From: Microbacterium saperdae
GTDB taxonomy: Bacteria; Actinomycetota; Actinomycetes; Actinomycetales; Microbacteriaceae
Length of the DNA: 64,000 nucleotides
Assembly (NCBI RefSeq): GCF_006716345.1
Contig: NZ_VFOX01000001.1
Span: 2,604,001-2,668,000, forward strand
Reading direction: 5' to 3'
Position 1 is the first letter of the stretch, and each line of letters starts with the position of its first letter. Below the pieces are notes generated by a model. That model had not been told where the DNA came from. It searched no databases and saw nothing but the letters and a program-made list of their open reading frames with translations. Both the position numbers and the translations under genes were made by a program. Shown here piece by piece: positions 62,513-64,000 of the stretch.

Positions 62513-63715
62513 TCAGTCGTCCACGGCTTCGGCGAGCAGCGGAGCATCCGCCGCGCCCTCGAAGTAGTTGCCGCCCTCGATGCGCACCAGGCGCTCCGAC
62601 TCGTCGAAGAAGACACCCACAGGGTCGCCGCCGCCGGCGACCGCGCGGTGCTGCTTGGCCATCATGCGGCGGATCATCGCGATGCCCTGATCGGTCGTGG
62701 TCAGGTGGTCCTCGGAGTGCAGCGAGATCGACCCCTGCGACTTCTGGGCCTCGTAGTCGCCGGGGAGCCGCTGGTGCTCGAGCTCGGTGAGCTCCTTCCA
62801 GGGCTTGCCCTCGTGCGTGGAGCGGAGCTTCGCGAGGAAGTCGGAGTCCTCATCGCGGGCCACCGTGAAGATGCGGAAGTTCGTGTCGTCCATCGGCACG
62901 ACCCAGCCGATCATGTTCGTCTGACCGGAGCTGAGCTTGGGACTGGCGACCACGCGCAGGTTCGGGAAGATGACCTCGGTCACGCGTCGGAGCTGACGGC
63001 CGTCGCCGAGATCGCGCATCTGGATCGAGCGCACCCCCAGCGGCGTGTACTCGTAGCTGACCTCGGGGATCAGCGCCATCTCCGGCGTGAACTGGTTGCC
63101 GCTGAAACGCGCGTGCAGGATCGGCACATGGAACGGATCCATCACGTTCTCCCAGTGCTGCAGCCAGTTGAAGTCGAGCACTGCGGGTCCCCCGCCGCCG
63201 ACTCCCTGGTCGTTCACGATCAGCTGCTCACCGGGCGCGAGGTCTTCGAGCGTGTCGTAGCGGGGCAGCACGGGCTTCTTGTCGGGCGGACCCATGTAGG
63301 CCCAGAGCAGGCCGTACTGCTCCTCGACCGAATACCAGGGCTGGCGCACGCGGTCGCGGTGCAGGCCGAGGTCGGGCTCGCAGGGCTGCTCGAGGCAGTG
63401 CCCCTCGGTGTCGAACACCCAGCCGTGATAGCAGCAGCGGATGCCCTCGTCTTCCACGCCGCCATAGAACAGCGAGGCACCACGGTGGATGCAGCGCGGG
63501 TGCAGCAGGCCGGGCTTGCCCTTCCTGGTGCGGAAGAGCACGAGCTCCTCACCCAGCACCCGCAGCGAGATCGGACGCGTCGTCGCATCCTCGACCTTCG
63601 CCACCGGATGCCAGTAGCGGCGCAGCACCTCGCCGTAGGGGGTGCCGGGGCCCACCTGGGCGAGCTCGTTGAGCGGCTGCCCCAGGCGGAGGCCGTATGC
63701 GGTTCCGGTGTCCAT
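62513..63715 (-). CDS. Rieske non-heme iron oxygenase, phthalate-4,5-dioxygenase-like oxygenase subunit
   Basis: This 400-residue oxygenase component inserts oxygen into an aromatic or heterocyclic ring, or cleaves a methyl ether. The Rieske [2Fe-2S] site is CIHRGASL...CCYHGW near residues 75-97 (C-x-H and C-x2-H). The mononuclear iron site is suggested by NVMDPFHVPILH near 190 (two histidines) with an acidic ligand expected later in the fold. It is of the single-subunit phthalate or vanillate type, fed by the reductase encoded directly upstream. The operon continues with amide hydrolases. Confidence 0.93.
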   Translation of the reverse strand: MDTGTAYGLRLGQPLNELAQVGPGTPYGEVLRRYWHPVAKVEDATTRPISLRVLGEELVLFRTRKGKPGLLHPRCIHRGASLFYGGVEDEGIRCCYHGWVFDTEGHCLEQPCEPDLGLHRDRVRQPWYSVEEQYGLLWAYMGPPDKKPVLPRYDTLEDLAPGEQLIVNDQGVGGGGPAVLDFNWLQHWENVMDPFHVPILHARFSGNQFTPEMALIPEVSYEYTPLGVRSIQMRDLGDGRQLRRVTEVIFPNLRVVASPKLSSGQTNMIGWVVPMDDTNFRIFTVARDEDSDFLAKLRSTHEGKPWKELTELEHQRLPGDYEAQKSQGSISLHSEDHLTTTDQGIAMIRRMMAKQHRAVAGGGDPVGVFFDESERLVRIEGGNYFEGAADAPLLAEAVDD

Positions 63716-63734
63716 GTTGTCTCCGTTTCGGATG

Positions 63735-64000
63735 TCAGATGTCGAGCACGAGGGTGGAGTCGAGGGAGCGGGAGACGCAGATCATCATGGTCTCGTTGCT
63801 CTCGCGCTCCTCCGGGGTCAGGATCGAGTCGCGATGTTCGGGGGCGCCGTCGATGACGACCGTCTCGCAGGTGCCGCAGACACCCTCCAGGCACGAGCTC
63901 GGCACGCCGATGCCGGCCTGCTCGAGCATCTCGAGGATGCTGCAGCCGCGTTCGACCGTCACGATGAGGCCGGAGGCTCTGGCCTCGACCTCGAAGGTGT
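63735..64000 (-). CDS. Oxygenase reductase component, C-terminal [2Fe-2S] ferredoxin domain (5' end beyond the window)
   Basis: The visible 88 residues are the C-terminus of a phthalate-dioxygenase-reductase or VanB-type protein. The plant-type [2Fe-2S] cysteines are in SSCLEGVCGTC and MMICVSR (C-x4-C-x2-C-x29-C). The FMN/NAD-binding part lies outside the window. It ends 19 bases before the Rieske oxygenase gene, so the pair forms a two-component oxygenase. Electrons would flow from NAD(P)H through FMN and this cluster to the oxygenase. Confidence 0.9.
   Translation of the reverse strand, partial: TFEVEARASGLIVTVERGCSILEMLEQAGIGVPSSCLEGVCGTCETVVIDGAPEHRDSILTPEERESNETMMICVSRSLDSTLVLDI

Overview
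This is a high-GC, gene-dense window with short intergenic gaps. It has many stop/start overlaps (ATGA, GTGA, TGATG), frequent GTG and a few TTG starts, and many start codons placed 6-7 bases after a TANNNT-like -10 box, which suggests leaderless mRNAs. Together with the ribD-ribE-ribBA-ribH order under an FMN riboswitch, a GTP-type PEP carboxykinase next to a RamB-like regulator, and DUF4232, this points to an actinobacterium, most likely Microbacteriaceae (Microbacterium-like). The taxon is inferred from gene content, not from a search. No tRNA, rRNA, CRISPR array, insertion sequence or phage gene was recognised.

Layout. 1-7.9 kb: housekeeping genes (partial phosphotransferase, hexapeptide-repeat protein, mfd, GNAT acetyltransferase, Fpg/Nei glycosylase) and two convergent, related GntR/UTRA-type regulators. 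7.9-11.6 kb: FMN riboswitch and riboflavin operon. 12-23.1 kb: a ten-gene minus-strand operon divergent from an IclR regulator. It encodes a complete OpuA/OpuC-type (quaternary-ammonium type) ABC importer, a protein of the formaldehyde-activating enzyme (Fae) family, a beta-hydroxyacid dehydrogenase, an aldehyde dehydrogenase, an SDR, an AGPS-like FAD oxidase and an FGGY sugar kinase. I cannot match this combination to a pathway I know, and it is the best candidate here for an undescribed catabolic system. 23.2-29.4 kb: a LacI-controlled sugar ABC importer with a GH35 beta-galactosidase; two operators sit on the promoter. 29.5-31.6 kb: HAD hydrolase, S66 (LdcA/MccF-like) peptidase and a tiny HTH gene with a double palindrome over its promoter. 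31.8-38.2 kb: a five-gene peptide/nickel-type ABC transporter operon followed by an alpha/beta hydrolase, convergent with a LysR regulator. 39.3-42.4 kb: ABC exporter and a DUF4232 membrane protein. 42.6-46 kb: pckG and a divergent RamB-like regulator.

46-59.5 kb: a second coherent accessory system. It has two paralogous, apparently cytosolic S10 serine carboxypeptidases, an M20 amidohydrolase, a dipeptide-type ABC transporter with a fused permease-ATPase, an aldehyde dehydrogenase, a ThDP-dependent decarboxylase-like enzyme and a GntR/FCD regulator. One motif (consensus nAGATAY followed by ATTCAATT) occurs at the head of all three transcription units, which suggests a local GntR regulon. 59.6-64 kb: a minus-strand operon, cut by the window end, with a Rieske oxygenase, its [2Fe-2S] reductase, a HAD-fold protein without its catalytic Asp, a metal-dependent amidohydrolase and a second M20 hydrolase. 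It probably attacks an amide-linked, ring-containing compound.
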